From DTSX01 sp964008355 (GTDB lineage Bacteria > Pseudomonadota > Gammaproteobacteria > Steroidobacterales > UBA11654), in NCBI GenBank assembly GCA_964008355.1, contig CAXGBD010000002.1:1-44928 (forward strand): a DNA stretch of 44,928 nt. The letters run 5' to 3'. The notes under the pieces were generated by a model that ran no database searches, was not told where the DNA came from, and saw nothing but the letters and a program-made list of their open reading frames with translations. Below, piece after piece: positions 33,188 through 42,441 of the stretch (its first letter is position 1; every line of letters begins with the position of its first letter). The position numbers and the translations under genes are program-made.

Positions 33188-33595
33188 CTAATTAGCTTGT
33201 TCAAGTTCGATCAATGATCCCATAAAGTTTTTTGGATGCAAGAACAGTACAAGTTTGTTATTGGCTCCAAGATAGGGCTCACCCGTACCTAAAACTGTCA
33301 TTCCTTGACTGGTCAATTGATCTTTGGCAGCGAAGATGTCTTCAACCTCATAACACAGATGATGAATGCCACCTTTAGTATTTCTCTTTAAAAAACTATC
33401 AATTGGTGATTGATCTCCCAATGGTTGTATCAATTCTATTTTAGTATTTTCCAAATGAACAAAAACAGCAGTTACGCCGTGTTCAGGGAGTTCATGGGGT
33501 TTTGAAACTTTTGCTCCCAATACATCTCTATAGATTGATGTGGCCTCTTCTAGATCTGGTACCGCAACAGCAATGTGATTGAGTTTTCCTATCAT
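33188..33595 (-). CDS. mce: Methylmalonyl-CoA epimerase
   Basis: A 135-residue single-module pair VOC enzyme that interconverts (S)- and (R)-methylmalonyl-CoA. The start KLNHIAVAVPDLEEA is diagnostic, and metal ligands can be assigned to H7, H79 (GGIHHLCYEV) and E130 (LIELEQ). The final segment YLGANNKLVLFLHPKN also fits the family. Its ATG overlaps the TGA of meaB, and it closes the mutB-pccB-pccA-meaB-mce operon. Length is normal. Highly confident because of motif plus context. Confidence 0.93.
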   Translation of the reverse strand: MIGKLNHIAVAVPDLEEATSIYRDVLGAKVSKPHELPEHGVTAVFVHLENTKIELIQPLGDQSPIDSFLKRNTKGGIHHLCYEVEDIFAAKDQLTSQGMTVLGTGEPYLGANNKLVLFLHPKNFMGSLIELEQAN

Positions 33596-34590
33596 TTGTT
33601 TTTACTCAGCTTACTTAAAAAATTGGCAATGATATTTTTTGCTTCTGTCTTTACCGACCGATTTTCTTCAGAGAGTTTTTCTTGCATAGTCTTTAATTTA
33701 TTCTGGATCTCTTCATCTTCATCAAGCGCGTCAAGTAATCCTTGTCTGGTTTCTTTTATCAGCCATTTTTCTTTTTGCTGGTTTCGATTGCTTTCCAGTT
33801 GGTGACTGATTAATAACAGTTCTCGTAAATTCTGGATGGACTGCCAGCATTTTTCAAGTCCTCTTTTTTTAAGAGCAGAACAAGCAATAATAGGCACTGA
33901 CCAATCTTTAATTCTTGGTTTCATCAGTTTTAAGGCATTTTTATAGTCCAGAACTGTGCTCCTTGATAAAGATTCCAGATCACCATCAGATTTATTGACT
34001 ACAATGATGTCAGATAATTCAATGATGCCTCTTTTAATCCCTTGCAATTCATCTCCACCACCCGGGTTCAGGAGTACAATGAAAATATCAGTCATTTCAA
34101 ACACTTCTGTCTCAGATTGTCCGACTCCAACGGTCTCCACCAGAGTGACATTAAATCTGGCTGCCTCAACAATGGCAATAGACTCTCTTGTGGAGCGATT
34201 CACACCGCCTAAATTGTTGCCCGAAGGCGAAGGTCTAATGAATACATTTTCATCTTGACTGAGAGAGGTCATTCTTGTTTTATCTGCCAGAATGGAACCG
34301 CCACTGATGGATGATGTGGGATCGACTGCCAAAATAGCCAATCGATTACCTTCTTTTAAAATCAGTTGCCCAAGCGCTTCGATGAAGGTGGACTTACCCA
34401 CGCCTGGAGTACCTGAAATGCCAATTCTTATGGAAGATTCATTGGCAGTACCTAGTTGTTCCAGCAATGCTTCGGCATTGGCACGGTCGTCGGTTTTTAT
34501 TGATTCCATCAGAGTGATCGCTTGTGCAATCGCTTTTCTGTTGCCCGACTTTATTCCATCAACCAAGTCAATTATTTCAGATGCTTCCAA
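33592..34590 (-). CDS. meaB: Methylmalonyl-CoA mutase-associated GTPase MeaB (ArgK family)
   Basis: A G3E-type GTPase that protects and reloads the B12 cofactor of methylmalonyl-CoA mutase. The Walker A is ISGTPGVGKST, followed by AVDPTSSISGGSILADKTRM, and the family-specific VETVGVGQSE and NKSDGD (guanine specificity). The frame has no early ATG. I chose TTG 34590 because GAGG lies 6 bases upstream and it begins 2 bp after the pccA stop (332 residues); TTG at 34602 or 34608, overlapping pccA, remains possible. It has a four-base overlap with mce. Confidence 0.92.
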   Translation of the reverse strand: MEASEIIDLVDGIKSGNRKAIAQAITLMESIKTDDRANAEALLEQLGTANESSIRIGISGTPGVGKSTFIEALGQLILKEGNRLAILAVDPTSSISGGSILADKTRMTSLSQDENVFIRPSPSGNNLGGVNRSTRESIAIVEAARFNVTLVETVGVGQSETEVFEMTDIFIVLLNPGGGDELQGIKRGIIELSDIIVVNKSDGDLESLSRSTVLDYKNALKLMKPRIKDWSVPIIACSALKKRGLEKCWQSIQNLRELLLISHQLESNRNQQKEKWLIKETRQGLLDALDEDEEIQNKLKTMQEKLSEENRSVKTEAKNIIANFLSKLSKNK

Positions 34591-34591
34591 T

Positions 34592-36565
34592 TCAATCCTC
34601 AAATTCAAGAATAGTTTGATCTACCATTAGATTATCGCCTTCTTTTGTGAATATCGATTTTATGATTACGTCATCAATTGCTCGCAAGCTGTTTTCCATT
34701 TTCATTGCTTCAACTATAGCTAATTCTTCTCCTGCTTTGACATGTTGTCCCTCCTTCACACAAATTTTTATTAAAAGTCCAGGCATCGGGGATAATAAGA
34801 ATTTTGATAGGTCTGGTGCTATTTTCTCAGGCATCAACTGGTTTAGTTCTGCAGTTCTGTTGCGTGTAACCAAGGCTTCCAGAACCCGACCACGGTAGGT
34901 CAATCGGTAGCCAGGGTGTAGATTCTCAAGCTGAAAGTAATAAATATCATCATTAACCCTAGCTTTCACTATCGGGTTATTGGGTGTTGAGGCTAAATCA
35001 ATAATGAAGATACTTGAGTCGATCAGGATTTCTGTTGTTTTTGATGATTTCTTAATGATTAGATCAATTTTTTTCTTGTTGAAAGAAACCGACCATGAAG
35101 ATTTTTTAGTCTCAGTTGCGATGGCAGTTTGGTATCGTTCTATGCTGTTTTGATGAATGCAAGCCAACACCGAGGCGACAATGAGCGTTTCATTTTCACT
35201 CGCTATTTCTCCTTGAAATCCATCCGGAAACTGTTCCTGTATAAAATTTGTTGTGGTATTGCCTTCTCGATATTTCTTTCTCTGCATGATAGAGCTTAAA
35301 AAGTTTATATTATGAGAAATACCTGAAATATGGAATTGATCCAGAGCAAGTAGCATTCTATCAATACTTTTTTCACGATCTTCCCCATAAGCAATCAGTT
35401 TTGCAATCATCGGATCATAGAATATGGATACATCACTGCCTTCTTCAATACCTGTATCGATTCTGATGAAATCCAAATGATCTGGAACACAATATTTACT
35501 CACTCTACCGATAGATGGCATAAAATCCCGGTAGGGATCCTCTGCATAAATTCTCGTTTCAATTGCTGAGCCTTTGACTTGTAGATCTTCTTGTTTAAAT
35601 TTCAGAACTTCTCCTGAAGCAATCCGGATCATTTCTTCTACTAGGTCAAGCCCGGTAGTCATTTCAGTGACTGGATGTTCGACTTGAAGCCTTGTATTCA
35701 TTTCAAGAAAGTAAAACTTTTGATTTTTATCAACAATGAATTCAACAGTGCCAGCAGATTCATAATCTACAGCTTTGGCCAATGTCACAGCTTGTTCACC
35801 CATTGCTATTCTAGTGTTATTGTCAATAAAAGGTGATGGCGCTTCTTCCACTACTTTTTGGTGTCTTCTTTGTATGGAGCATTCTCTTTCACCGACATAA
35901 ATAGTATGGCCTTGTTGGTCAGCCAAGATTTGAATTTCAATATGATGAGGCTCGGTAATGTATTTTTCTGCAAAAACTCTGTTATCTCCAAAACTTGCTA
36001 AACTTTCATTTTGAGCTCTGATGAATCCATCTGTGCATTGTTGATCATCGAAGGCAATACGCATTCCTTTACCACCCCCTCCAGCACTCGCTTTTAACAT
36101 TATTGGGTAACCGATTTCATTAGCAACTTCAACAGCTTGTTTTGAATTTTGGAGTGCTTCAGTGAATCCTGGTATGACATTAACACCTGCTTCTTCGGCA
36201 ATTATTTTTGATTGTATTTTATCTCCCATACTGGTTATTGCTTGGGGCTTAGGGCCGATAAATATAATGCCTTCCTGCTCTAGAGCTTCAGCAAAAGCTT
36301 CGTTTTCAGCCAAGAAACCATAGCCGGGATGAACCGCATCAGCTTTCGTTTGTGTACAAGCTTTGATGATATTTTCAATGACAAGATAGCTTTCAGAAGA
36401 AGCTGATCCGCCGATGTGAACAGATTCATCAGCTCTTGATACATGCATGGCGTTTTGGTCTGCATCAGAATAAACTGCAACCGTTTTGATTCCCATTTGA
36501 TTGCACGTTTTGATTATTCTACAAGCAATCTCTCCACGATTGGCAATCAGTATCTTTTTAAACAT
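34592..36565 (-). CDS. pccA: Propionyl-CoA carboxylase alpha (biotin carboxylase + BCCP)
   Basis: The biotin-containing subunit of propionyl-CoA carboxylase (657 residues). The N-terminal biotin carboxylase starts FKKILIANRGEIACRI, has KASAGGGGKGMRI (ATP-grasp) and MNTRLQVEHPVTE. The C-terminal biotinyl domain carries EAMKMEN, with the biotin-accepting Lys. ATG 36565 is preferred over an upstream ATG because the family begins at MFKKILIANRGEI; it lies 5 bp after the pccB stop. Acyl specificity (propionyl versus methylcrotonyl or acetyl) is inferred from the mutase neighbours. Confidence 0.92.
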   Translation of the reverse strand: MFKKILIANRGEIACRIIKTCNQMGIKTVAVYSDADQNAMHVSRADESVHIGGSASSESYLVIENIIKACTQTKADAVHPGYGFLAENEAFAEALEQEGIIFIGPKPQAITSMGDKIQSKIIAEEAGVNVIPGFTEALQNSKQAVEVANEIGYPIMLKASAGGGGKGMRIAFDDQQCTDGFIRAQNESLASFGDNRVFAEKYITEPHHIEIQILADQQGHTIYVGERECSIQRRHQKVVEEAPSPFIDNNTRIAMGEQAVTLAKAVDYESAGTVEFIVDKNQKFYFLEMNTRLQVEHPVTEMTTGLDLVEEMIRIASGEVLKFKQEDLQVKGSAIETRIYAEDPYRDFMPSIGRVSKYCVPDHLDFIRIDTGIEEGSDVSIFYDPMIAKLIAYGEDREKSIDRMLLALDQFHISGISHNINFLSSIMQRKKYREGNTTTNFIQEQFPDGFQGEIASENETLIVASVLACIHQNSIERYQTAIATETKKSSWSVSFNKKKIDLIIKKSSKTTEILIDSSIFIIDLASTPNNPIVKARVNDDIYYFQLENLHPGYRLTYRGRVLEALVTRNRTAELNQLMPEKIAPDLSKFLLSPMPGLLIKICVKEGQHVKAGEELAIVEAMKMENSLRAIDDVIIKSIFTKEGDNLMVDQTILEFED

Positions 36566-36570
36566 TTTAT

Positions 36571-38103
36571 CTAAAGCGGTATATTGTCGTGCTTTCGCCA
36601 AGGATTGGACTGTTCTTTATTTTTCAACATTTCAAATGAGTGACATAGTTTTTCACGTGTTTGATACGGTAAAACGATATCATCTATATAGCCTCGACTG
36701 GCTGCTATGAACGGATTAGCAAATTTTTCTCTGTATTCATTGGTCCTTTTTTCTATTTTCTCTTCATTGCCAATATCTTGCCTAAAGATGATTTCTACAG
36801 CACCTTTTGGACCCATAACAGCAATTTCAGCTGATGGCCAAGCAAAATTAATATCACCTCGTATGTGTTTTGAACTCATTACATCGTATGCACCGCCGTA
36901 GGCTTTTCGGGTGATTAATGTGACTTTAGGTACCGTGGCTTCAGCGTAGGCGAAGAGAAGTTTGGCTCCATGTTTGATGATTCCACCGTACTCCTGTGAG
37001 GTTCCAGGCATAAATCCTGGAACATCCACCAGAGTGAGTAGAGGAATATTAAAGGCATCGCAAAAACGGACAAATCGACCACCTTTAATGGAGGCATTAA
37101 TATCAAGACACCCAGCAAGAACAAGTGGCTGATTCCCTACCACTCCAATGGTGGATCCATTCAGTCGGATGAAACCAATAACAATGTTTTGTGCATAATT
37201 GGATTGTATTTCAAAAAAATCACCCTCATCGGCGATTTTATTGATCACATCTTTAATGTCATAGGGTTTAGCAGGATCATCAGGTATCAATGTATCTAAA
37301 GAGTGTTCGGCTCGTTCAATGGGATCTTTTGTGGGAACAATTGGTGTTTTTTCTTTATTGTTTTGCGGAAGATGGCTGAGAAACTCCCTGGTCATCAATA
37401 AAGCTTCGGTGTCATTTTTAAATGTTAGGTCTGCTACACCAGATTTTCTACTGTGGGTAGATGCACCTCCCAACTCCTCTGCCGTAACTTCTTCGTGAGT
37501 GACTGTTTTAACAACATCTGGCCCCGTGACAAACATGTATGAACTGTCCTCAACCATAACAATAAAATCTGTCATTGCTGGCGAATACACTGCTCCACCT
37601 GCACACGGTCCCATGACGAGGGAAATTTGTGGAATGACACCTGAGGCCAATACGTTTCTTTGAAACACTTCGGCATAACCGCCCAGAGATACGACTCCTT
37701 CTTGTATTCTTGCACCTCCTGAATCGTTGAGCCCGATTAATGGTGCACCATTACGGACTGCGTGATCCATAACTTTGCAAATTTTTTCTGCATGAGCTTC
37801 CGATAAGGATCCTCCAAAAACGGTAAAATCCTGGCTGAACACATAAACCAATCTACCGTTGATCTTGCCATAACCGGTGACTACACCATCACCTGGTATT
37901 TTTTGTTCTTCCATACCAAAGTCGACTGCTCGATGCTCGACAAACATATCCCACTCTTGAAAACTATCCTCATCAAGAAGGATATCAAGCCGTTCTCTGG
38001 CAGTTAATTTACCCTTGGCATGTTGCTTTTTAATCCGATCTTCGCCACCACCTAATTTGGCAGCATTAGCCCTTTTTTCCAGCTCTTTAATATTTTTTTT
38101 CAT
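36571..38103 (-). CDS. pccB: Propionyl-CoA carboxylase beta (carboxyltransferase)
   Basis: The carboxyltransferase subunit (510 residues), which moves carboxyl from biotin to propionyl-CoA to give (S)-methylmalonyl-CoA. Typical segments are KGKLTARERLDILLD, SQDFTVFGGSLSEAHAEKI, NDSGGARIQEGVVSLGGYA, the crotonase-like oxyanion region GPCAGGAVYSPA, VDVPGFMPGTSQE and KAYGGAYDVMSSKH. Length and motifs match PccB of bacteria. It lies 6 bp downstream of mutB and 5 bp upstream of pccA. Confidence 0.94.
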   Translation of the reverse strand: MKKNIKELEKRANAAKLGGGEDRIKKQHAKGKLTARERLDILLDEDSFQEWDMFVEHRAVDFGMEEQKIPGDGVVTGYGKINGRLVYVFSQDFTVFGGSLSEAHAEKICKVMDHAVRNGAPLIGLNDSGGARIQEGVVSLGGYAEVFQRNVLASGVIPQISLVMGPCAGGAVYSPAMTDFIVMVEDSSYMFVTGPDVVKTVTHEEVTAEELGGASTHSRKSGVADLTFKNDTEALLMTREFLSHLPQNNKEKTPIVPTKDPIERAEHSLDTLIPDDPAKPYDIKDVINKIADEGDFFEIQSNYAQNIVIGFIRLNGSTIGVVGNQPLVLAGCLDINASIKGGRFVRFCDAFNIPLLTLVDVPGFMPGTSQEYGGIIKHGAKLLFAYAEATVPKVTLITRKAYGGAYDVMSSKHIRGDINFAWPSAEIAVMGPKGAVEIIFRQDIGNEEKIEKRTNEYREKFANPFIAASRGYIDDIVLPYQTREKLCHSFEMLKNKEQSNPWRKHDNIPL

Positions 38104-38109
38104 ACACTT

Positions 38110-40236
38110 CTAACCAATTAGATCCAAAACTTCCATGGCTGCTTTGGCGATATTGGTGCCGGGTCCAAACACAGCTCCAACACCTGCAGCTTTAAGAACA
38201 GGGATGTCTTGTTCGGGGATGATGCCACCACAAACCACCACGATGTTTTCTGCTTGTTCATTCTTTAATGCATCAAGTAGCATCGGCACCAAGGTTTTAT
38301 GGCCTGCAGCCTGTGTTGAAACACCAAGGATATGTACATCATTTTCAACTGCTTGCTTTGCAGCTTCTTCTGGAGTTTGAAACAAAGGGCCAATATCGAC
38401 ATCAAAACCCATGTCTGCAAATGCCGTAGCAATTACTTTAGCTCCTCTGTCATGGCCATCTTGACCTAATTTGGCAACTAAAATCCTAGGCCTTCTTCCA
38501 AAATCTTTTGTAAATGATGAGATTTTTTCTTCAATTTTCATAAAATATTCATCCCCATCATACTCACTACGATACACTCCACTGATCGATTGGGCTACTG
38601 CTTGATGACGGCCAAAAACATTCTCCATGGCCATCGATATTTCACCAACGGTTGCTCTTTCTCTGGCAGCATCAATTGCAATTTCTAATAAATTAACTGA
38701 CTCATCTCTGGCAGCAGTTTCTAATTTTTCTAATGCTTCTTGGCATTGTTTTTCACGGCGATTATTTTTGATAGACTGAATTTTATTAATTTGCTGATCC
38801 CTGACATCCTGGTTATCAATTGCGAGGATTTCAACGTCTTCTTGATCCTTTGAAAAATAATCGTTTACACCTACGATTATTTCTTCTTTTTTATCAATTC
38901 TAGCTTGTCTAATGGCTGCTGACTCTTCAATTCTTAATTTGGGTAGACCTGCTTGTACCGCTTTAGTCATCCCACCGAGTTCTTCTGCTTCTTCAATCAA
39001 TTTTCTTGCCTCATTGATCAGCGATGCTGTTAAAGATTCAACATAATACGAACCTGCCAAGGGGTCAACGACTTTGGTTATGCCAGTTTCCTCTCTCAAA
39101 ACCAATTGGGTGTTTCTTGCAATTTGGGCAGAGAATGGGGTTGGTAGAGCCAAGGCTTCATCAAACGAATTGGTATGGAGTGATTGTGTTCCTCCTAAAA
39201 CTGCTGCCATGGCTTCTATTGTAGTTCTAATGATGTTGTTGTGAGGATCTTGACTAGTTAGGCTCACCCCAGAGGTCTGGCAGTGTGTTCGTAGCATTAG
39301 AGATTTTGGGTTTTTGGGATTGAATTCTTTTTCAATCAACTCAGACCATAACACTCTAGCAGCTCTAAGTTTTGCAACTTCCATAAAAAAATTCATGCCA
39401 ATCCCAAAGAAGAATGAAAGCCTAGGAGCAAATGCATCCACTTCTAATCCTTTATTGATAGCAGCTCTGACGTATTCAATACCATCTGCTAAAGTGTAAG
39501 CCAACTCTTGTGTACAAGTTGCTCCTGCTTCTAGCATGTGGTACCCAGAAATGGAAACAGAATTAAATTTTGGTAAATATTTTGATGAATAATAAATAAT
39601 ATCTGCAACAATTCTCATTGAATCGTTAGGTGGGTAAATGTAAGTATTACGAACCATGAATTCCTTTAGAATGTCATTTTGTAAGGTTCCATTGAGCTCT
39701 TCTTTAACCACTCCTTGTTCTTCCGCTGCAACAATGAACATAGCCATAATTGGTATAACCGCACCATTCATAGTCATCGAAACCGACATTTTATTGAGAG
39801 GAATTTGATCAAATAAAATTTTCATGTCTTCAACCGTGTCTATTGCGACACCTGCTTTACCCACGTCACCAGTAACCCTAGGATGATCCGAGTCGTATCC
39901 TCGATGAGTGGCTAAATCAAAGGCAACCGATAACCCTGTTTGACCAGCATCGATATTGTCTCGATAAAACTGATTGGACTCTTCAGCGGTAGAAAATCCC
40001 GAATACTGTCTAACCGTCCAAGGTCGTTTTGCGTACATGGTTGCTCTTGGGCCTCTCAGGTAGGGAGGCAGGCCAGGAAATGAGTCCAAGTGGCTGGTGT
40101 CTTCTAGATCTTCTGCCGTATAAAGTGGCTTGACGGCGATTCCTTCTAATGTCTTCCAGCTAAGATCTTCAAGGGATTCACCTCGAAGCTCTTCGTCTAC
40201 TTTTTGTTGCCAATCTTCTTTATTAGATTTACTCAT
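38110..40236 (-). CDS. mutB: Methylmalonyl-CoA mutase
   Basis: Adenosylcobalamin-dependent mutase that turns (R)-methylmalonyl-CoA into succinyl-CoA. The 708 residues hold the TIM-barrel substrate domain (RPWTVRQYSGFSTAEESN, FDLATHRGYDSDHPRV, RTHCQTSGVSLTSQDP) and a C-terminal B12 domain with DGHDRGAKVI, whose His near residue 595 is the lower cobalt ligand, then GVSTQAAGHKTLVP. AGAGGAAA before ATG 40236 supports that start over an in-frame ATG 63 bp upstream. The protein is full-length and could act as a homodimer, since no small subunit gene is seen. First gene of the operon; no cobalamin riboswitch is apparent upstream. Confidence 0.94.
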   Translation of the reverse strand: MSKSNKEDWQQKVDEELRGESLEDLSWKTLEGIAVKPLYTAEDLEDTSHLDSFPGLPPYLRGPRATMYAKRPWTVRQYSGFSTAEESNQFYRDNIDAGQTGLSVAFDLATHRGYDSDHPRVTGDVGKAGVAIDTVEDMKILFDQIPLNKMSVSMTMNGAVIPIMAMFIVAAEEQGVVKEELNGTLQNDILKEFMVRNTYIYPPNDSMRIVADIIYYSSKYLPKFNSVSISGYHMLEAGATCTQELAYTLADGIEYVRAAINKGLEVDAFAPRLSFFFGIGMNFFMEVAKLRAARVLWSELIEKEFNPKNPKSLMLRTHCQTSGVSLTSQDPHNNIIRTTIEAMAAVLGGTQSLHTNSFDEALALPTPFSAQIARNTQLVLREETGITKVVDPLAGSYYVESLTASLINEARKLIEEAEELGGMTKAVQAGLPKLRIEESAAIRQARIDKKEEIIVGVNDYFSKDQEDVEILAIDNQDVRDQQINKIQSIKNNRREKQCQEALEKLETAARDESVNLLEIAIDAARERATVGEISMAMENVFGRHQAVAQSISGVYRSEYDGDEYFMKIEEKISSFTKDFGRRPRILVAKLGQDGHDRGAKVIATAFADMGFDVDIGPLFQTPEEAAKQAVENDVHILGVSTQAAGHKTLVPMLLDALKNEQAENIVVVCGGIIPEQDIPVLKAAGVGAVFGPGTNIAKAAMEVLDLIG

Positions 40237-40413
40237 TTTCCTCTTTTTTGTATTGATCAGAACCGTTACCGGTCTATTGTATAGGTCTGTACCGATCAAT
40301 CATAGAAGTTAACCCTATAACGAAAATGATTTATTATTCAATTATATAAAAAATTACAAATTTGATAGTGCAGAGTTATAGTTAGTGTTAGTTTAATAAT
40401 TAGGAAGAGAATT

Positions 40414-41454
40414 ATGAAATTAGGAATAGGATTGGGTTATTCACCAGCCAAGTTGACAATACCCATGGAAGATATTTTGGAGGCTGAGAAACTAGGATAT
40501 GATTCAGTTTGGTCTGCAGAATCCTATGGTTCTGATGCTGTTTCTGTTGCCGCATATGTTTTGGCTTCAACCACTAAAATCAAAGTAGGAACCGCAATCA
40601 TGCAGATGCAGGCTAGAACACCAACCATGACTGCAATGACTGCTTTGTCACTCAATGCACTATCAGGGGGTAGGTTTTTACTCGGACTCGGGCCCTCAGG
40701 ACCCCAAGTAGTGGAGGGTTGGTATGGACAACCTTATGGAAGACCGCTCACACGAACAAAAGAATACATCTCAATCGTCAGGAAAATCATAGCCCGAGAA
40801 GCAGCCCTGACACACGAAGGTTATCATTACCAAATTCCCTATACTGGTGAAGGCTCAAGTGGTCTTGGCAAACCATTGAAAAGCATTCTTCACAGCACCA
40901 GTGATTTAAAAATTTATACTGCATCCATCACCCCCGCAGGGTTAAGGTGTGCGGGCGAGGTTTCCGACGGAGTTTTCCCTATGTGGATGAATCCTGAGAA
41001 GTTTAATCTCATTGGAGATCATGTTGAAGAAGGCTTTGCAAAAGCGGGTGAGAGCAAAGGTTACCAGAATTTTGATGTTGCTCCTTTTGTTCCTGTTGTA
41101 ATGGGTAGTAATGTTGATTTTTGTATCATGGCGATGAAACCAATGATGGCACTTTATATTGGGGGCATGGGAGCTAAATCCAAAAATTTTTATACCGACT
41201 ATGCGAAACGACTTGGATACGAAGAAGCCGCTGATACTATTCAAGATCTATATTTGCAGGGCAAGAAAGAAGAAGCCACTATGGCTGTTCCAAATGAACT
41301 TGTTGACGAGTGTGCCTTGATTGGCCCAGCTGAAAGAATTAAAGAGCGACTACAGCCCTGGAAAGAATTGGACAAGACAGGGAAGATTGGCACCTTGGTA
41401 TTAGGCAATGTGTCAAAGGAAGCTCTAAGAGTAATTGCCGAAGAAATACTTTAG
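40414..41454 (+). CDS. LLM-class F420-dependent oxidoreductase
   Basis: A 346-residue luciferase-like monooxygenase family protein, TIM-barrel. The N terminus MKLGIGLGYSP, the segments EAEKLGYDSVWSAESYGSDA, LLGLGPSGPQVVEGWYGQPYGRPLTRTKEY and AGEVSDGVFPMW match the group commonly annotated as F420-dependent (mer/FGD-like). A hydride from reduced F420, or FMN in flavin versions, would act on an unknown substrate. TAGGAAGAG precedes the ATG. An FO synthase gene 2 kb away makes F420 use credible. It is followed closely by three small genes on the same strand. It is divergent from mutB (177 bp gap). Confidence 0.82.
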   Translation: MKLGIGLGYSPAKLTIPMEDILEAEKLGYDSVWSAESYGSDAVSVAAYVLASTTKIKVGTAIMQMQARTPTMTAMTALSLNALSGGRFLLGLGPSGPQVVEGWYGQPYGRPLTRTKEYISIVRKIIAREAALTHEGYHYQIPYTGEGSSGLGKPLKSILHSTSDLKIYTASITPAGLRCAGEVSDGVFPMWMNPEKFNLIGDHVEEGFAKAGESKGYQNFDVAPFVPVVMGSNVDFCIMAMKPMMALYIGGMGAKSKNFYTDYAKRLGYEEAADTIQDLYLQGKKEEATMAVPNELVDECALIGPAERIKERLQPWKELDKTGKIGTLVLGNVSKEALRVIAEEIL

Positions 41455-41462
41455 AAATCGTT

Positions 41463-41675
41463 GTGAAAAAAGCGGGATTAATTTTAATTTTGATTACTGC
41501 TGCTTTGCTTTTGGGGTATGGAGCTTATGAAATGATCCTAGATCAGGAGATGTCATTGTTGGTCAAAATCGCTGTGGTTGGTTTGTACTTAGGTTTTGTT
41601 ATAGTATTTATTGCTGTTTTGTTGCAAAGAATAAAAGAACAAAAATCAGATAAATATATTGAAGTGGAGAAATAA
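41463..41675 (+). CDS. Small two-helix membrane protein
   Basis: A 70-residue protein starting at GTG, 8 bp after the LLM gene stop. It has two predicted membrane helices (residues ~5-22 and ~33-54, the first rich in Leu, Ile and Ala) and a charged C-terminal tail (RIKEQKSDKYIEVEK). No recognised family. It is followed 1 bp later by the YbjQ-like gene, so the group looks co-transcribed. Function unknown. Confidence 0.6.
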   Translation: MKKAGLILILITAALLLGYGAYEMILDQEMSLLVKIAVVGLYLGFVIVFIAVLLQRIKEQKSDKYIEVEK

Positions 41676-41676
41676 T

Positions 41677-41997
41677 ATGCTTGTTGTAACCAGCCCAGAT
41701 ATTCCAGGCAGAACCATTCTTAAAACTCTTGGTATCGTTAGAGGCAGTTCAATCAGGGCTAGACATATTGGAAAAGACATTGTTGCGGGTCTCAGAAATA
41801 TTGTCGGTGGTGAGATTCACGAGTACGAAAAATTGCTTGCTGAAAGCCGAGAACAAGCCTTGGATAGAATGAAAAAAAATGCTAAAGAAGTTGGTGGCAA
41901 TGCCGTTATCAGTATGCAGTTCACTACATCAGTTCTAATGGGTGGAGCAGCTGAGATGATGGCTTATGGCACTGCAGTTGTCATCGAGGAGGAGTGA
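41677..41997 (+). CDS. YbjQ family protein (UPF0145, DUF74)
   Basis: A 106-residue protein of the YbjQ/DUF74 family, which forms pentameric small beta-alpha proteins of unsettled function (heavy-metal binding has been proposed). Typical features are IPGRTILKTLGIVRG, AGLRNIVGGEIHEYEKLLAESREQA (only the region is given, residues ~45-75), GGNAVISMQF and a final ATAV-like GTAVVIEEE. The ATG 41677 follows the upstream stop directly and is preferred over an in-frame ATG 18 bp earlier. GTGGAGAA upstream serves as ribosome binding site. Confidence 0.85.
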   Translation: MLVVTSPDIPGRTILKTLGIVRGSSIRARHIGKDIVAGLRNIVGGEIHEYEKLLAESREQALDRMKKNAKEVGGNAVISMQFTTSVLMGGAAEMMAYGTAVVIEEE

Positions 41998-42000
41998 ACA

Positions 42001-42393
42001 ATGAACTATAAGGCTTGGTTCCGTTTTCTGATCATTTTTCCAATGGTATTGGTTATTGCTGCCGTTGCTCTTGATTTCAGTTATCCGTTTCCTGAGTCAG
42101 TTAGCGAATATTATGCCTTACTCGCAGTGAGTGGCTTCAGTAGAATTTATTATGCTTACCTATTGGCTGCTCTTGCTGGTTTTATAGCAGATATGTGCCT
42201 CTTTTTCTTTGTTAAGAACTCAAGGGAGATTTGGCTAATTTTAATTTCAGTATTTTATGTACTTGGAGCACTGATGCCTGAACTTACCATTATGACTCCA
42301 GTTTCCATTGTGATGGTACAGATCGCTTCATTACTGGGAGGAATAAAAATAGCAGTTGCCTATTATTCTCCCCATATAAGAGACTTGTTTTGA
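42001..42393 (+). CDS. Small membrane protein, four predicted helices
   Basis: A 130-residue hydrophobic protein with four predicted membrane helices and short loops. It begins 3 bp after the YbjQ-like gene, with GAGGAG about 7 bases before the ATG, so it is the last gene of the 40414-42393 unit. The pattern (small size, helix pairs, Phe/Tyr-rich) does not identify a family. A strong terminator follows at once. Confidence 0.65.
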   Translation: MNYKAWFRFLIIFPMVLVIAAVALDFSYPFPESVSEYYALLAVSGFSRIYYAYLLAALAGFIADMCLFFFVKNSREIWLILISVFYVLGALMPELTIMTPVSIVMVQIASLLGGIKIAVAYYSPHIRDLF

Positions 42394-42408
42394 GTGCCTA
42401 GACTTATA

Positions 42409-42436
42409 AAAAGGGGGCTAGTTATAGCCCCCTTTT
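42409..42436. terminator. Bidirectional Rho-independent terminator between convergent genes
   Basis: A perfect 12-bp stem (AAAAGGGGGCTA at 42409-42420 with TAGCCCCCTTTT at 42425-42436) and a GTTA loop. Each strand offers a T tract after the GC-rich core, so it can end both the LLM operon (plus) and hsp20 (minus). Confidence 0.9.
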
Positions 42437-42441
42437 CCTTA

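Noticed and set aside
22341..40236. AbfD together with propionyl-CoA carboxylase, epimerase and mutase as a 3-hydroxypropionate/4-hydroxybutyrate carbon-fixation cycle
   Set aside because: The mutase/carboxylase operon is a standard propionate pathway and abfD lies over 10 kb away. No other cycle-specific genes (malonyl-CoA reductase, 3-hydroxypropionyl-CoA synthetase, 4-hydroxybutyrate-CoA ligase) are present.
40237..40413. Cobalamin riboswitch upstream of mutB
   Set aside because: The 177-bp gap is AT-rich and I could not find a B12-box-like conserved core or a matching set of stems.
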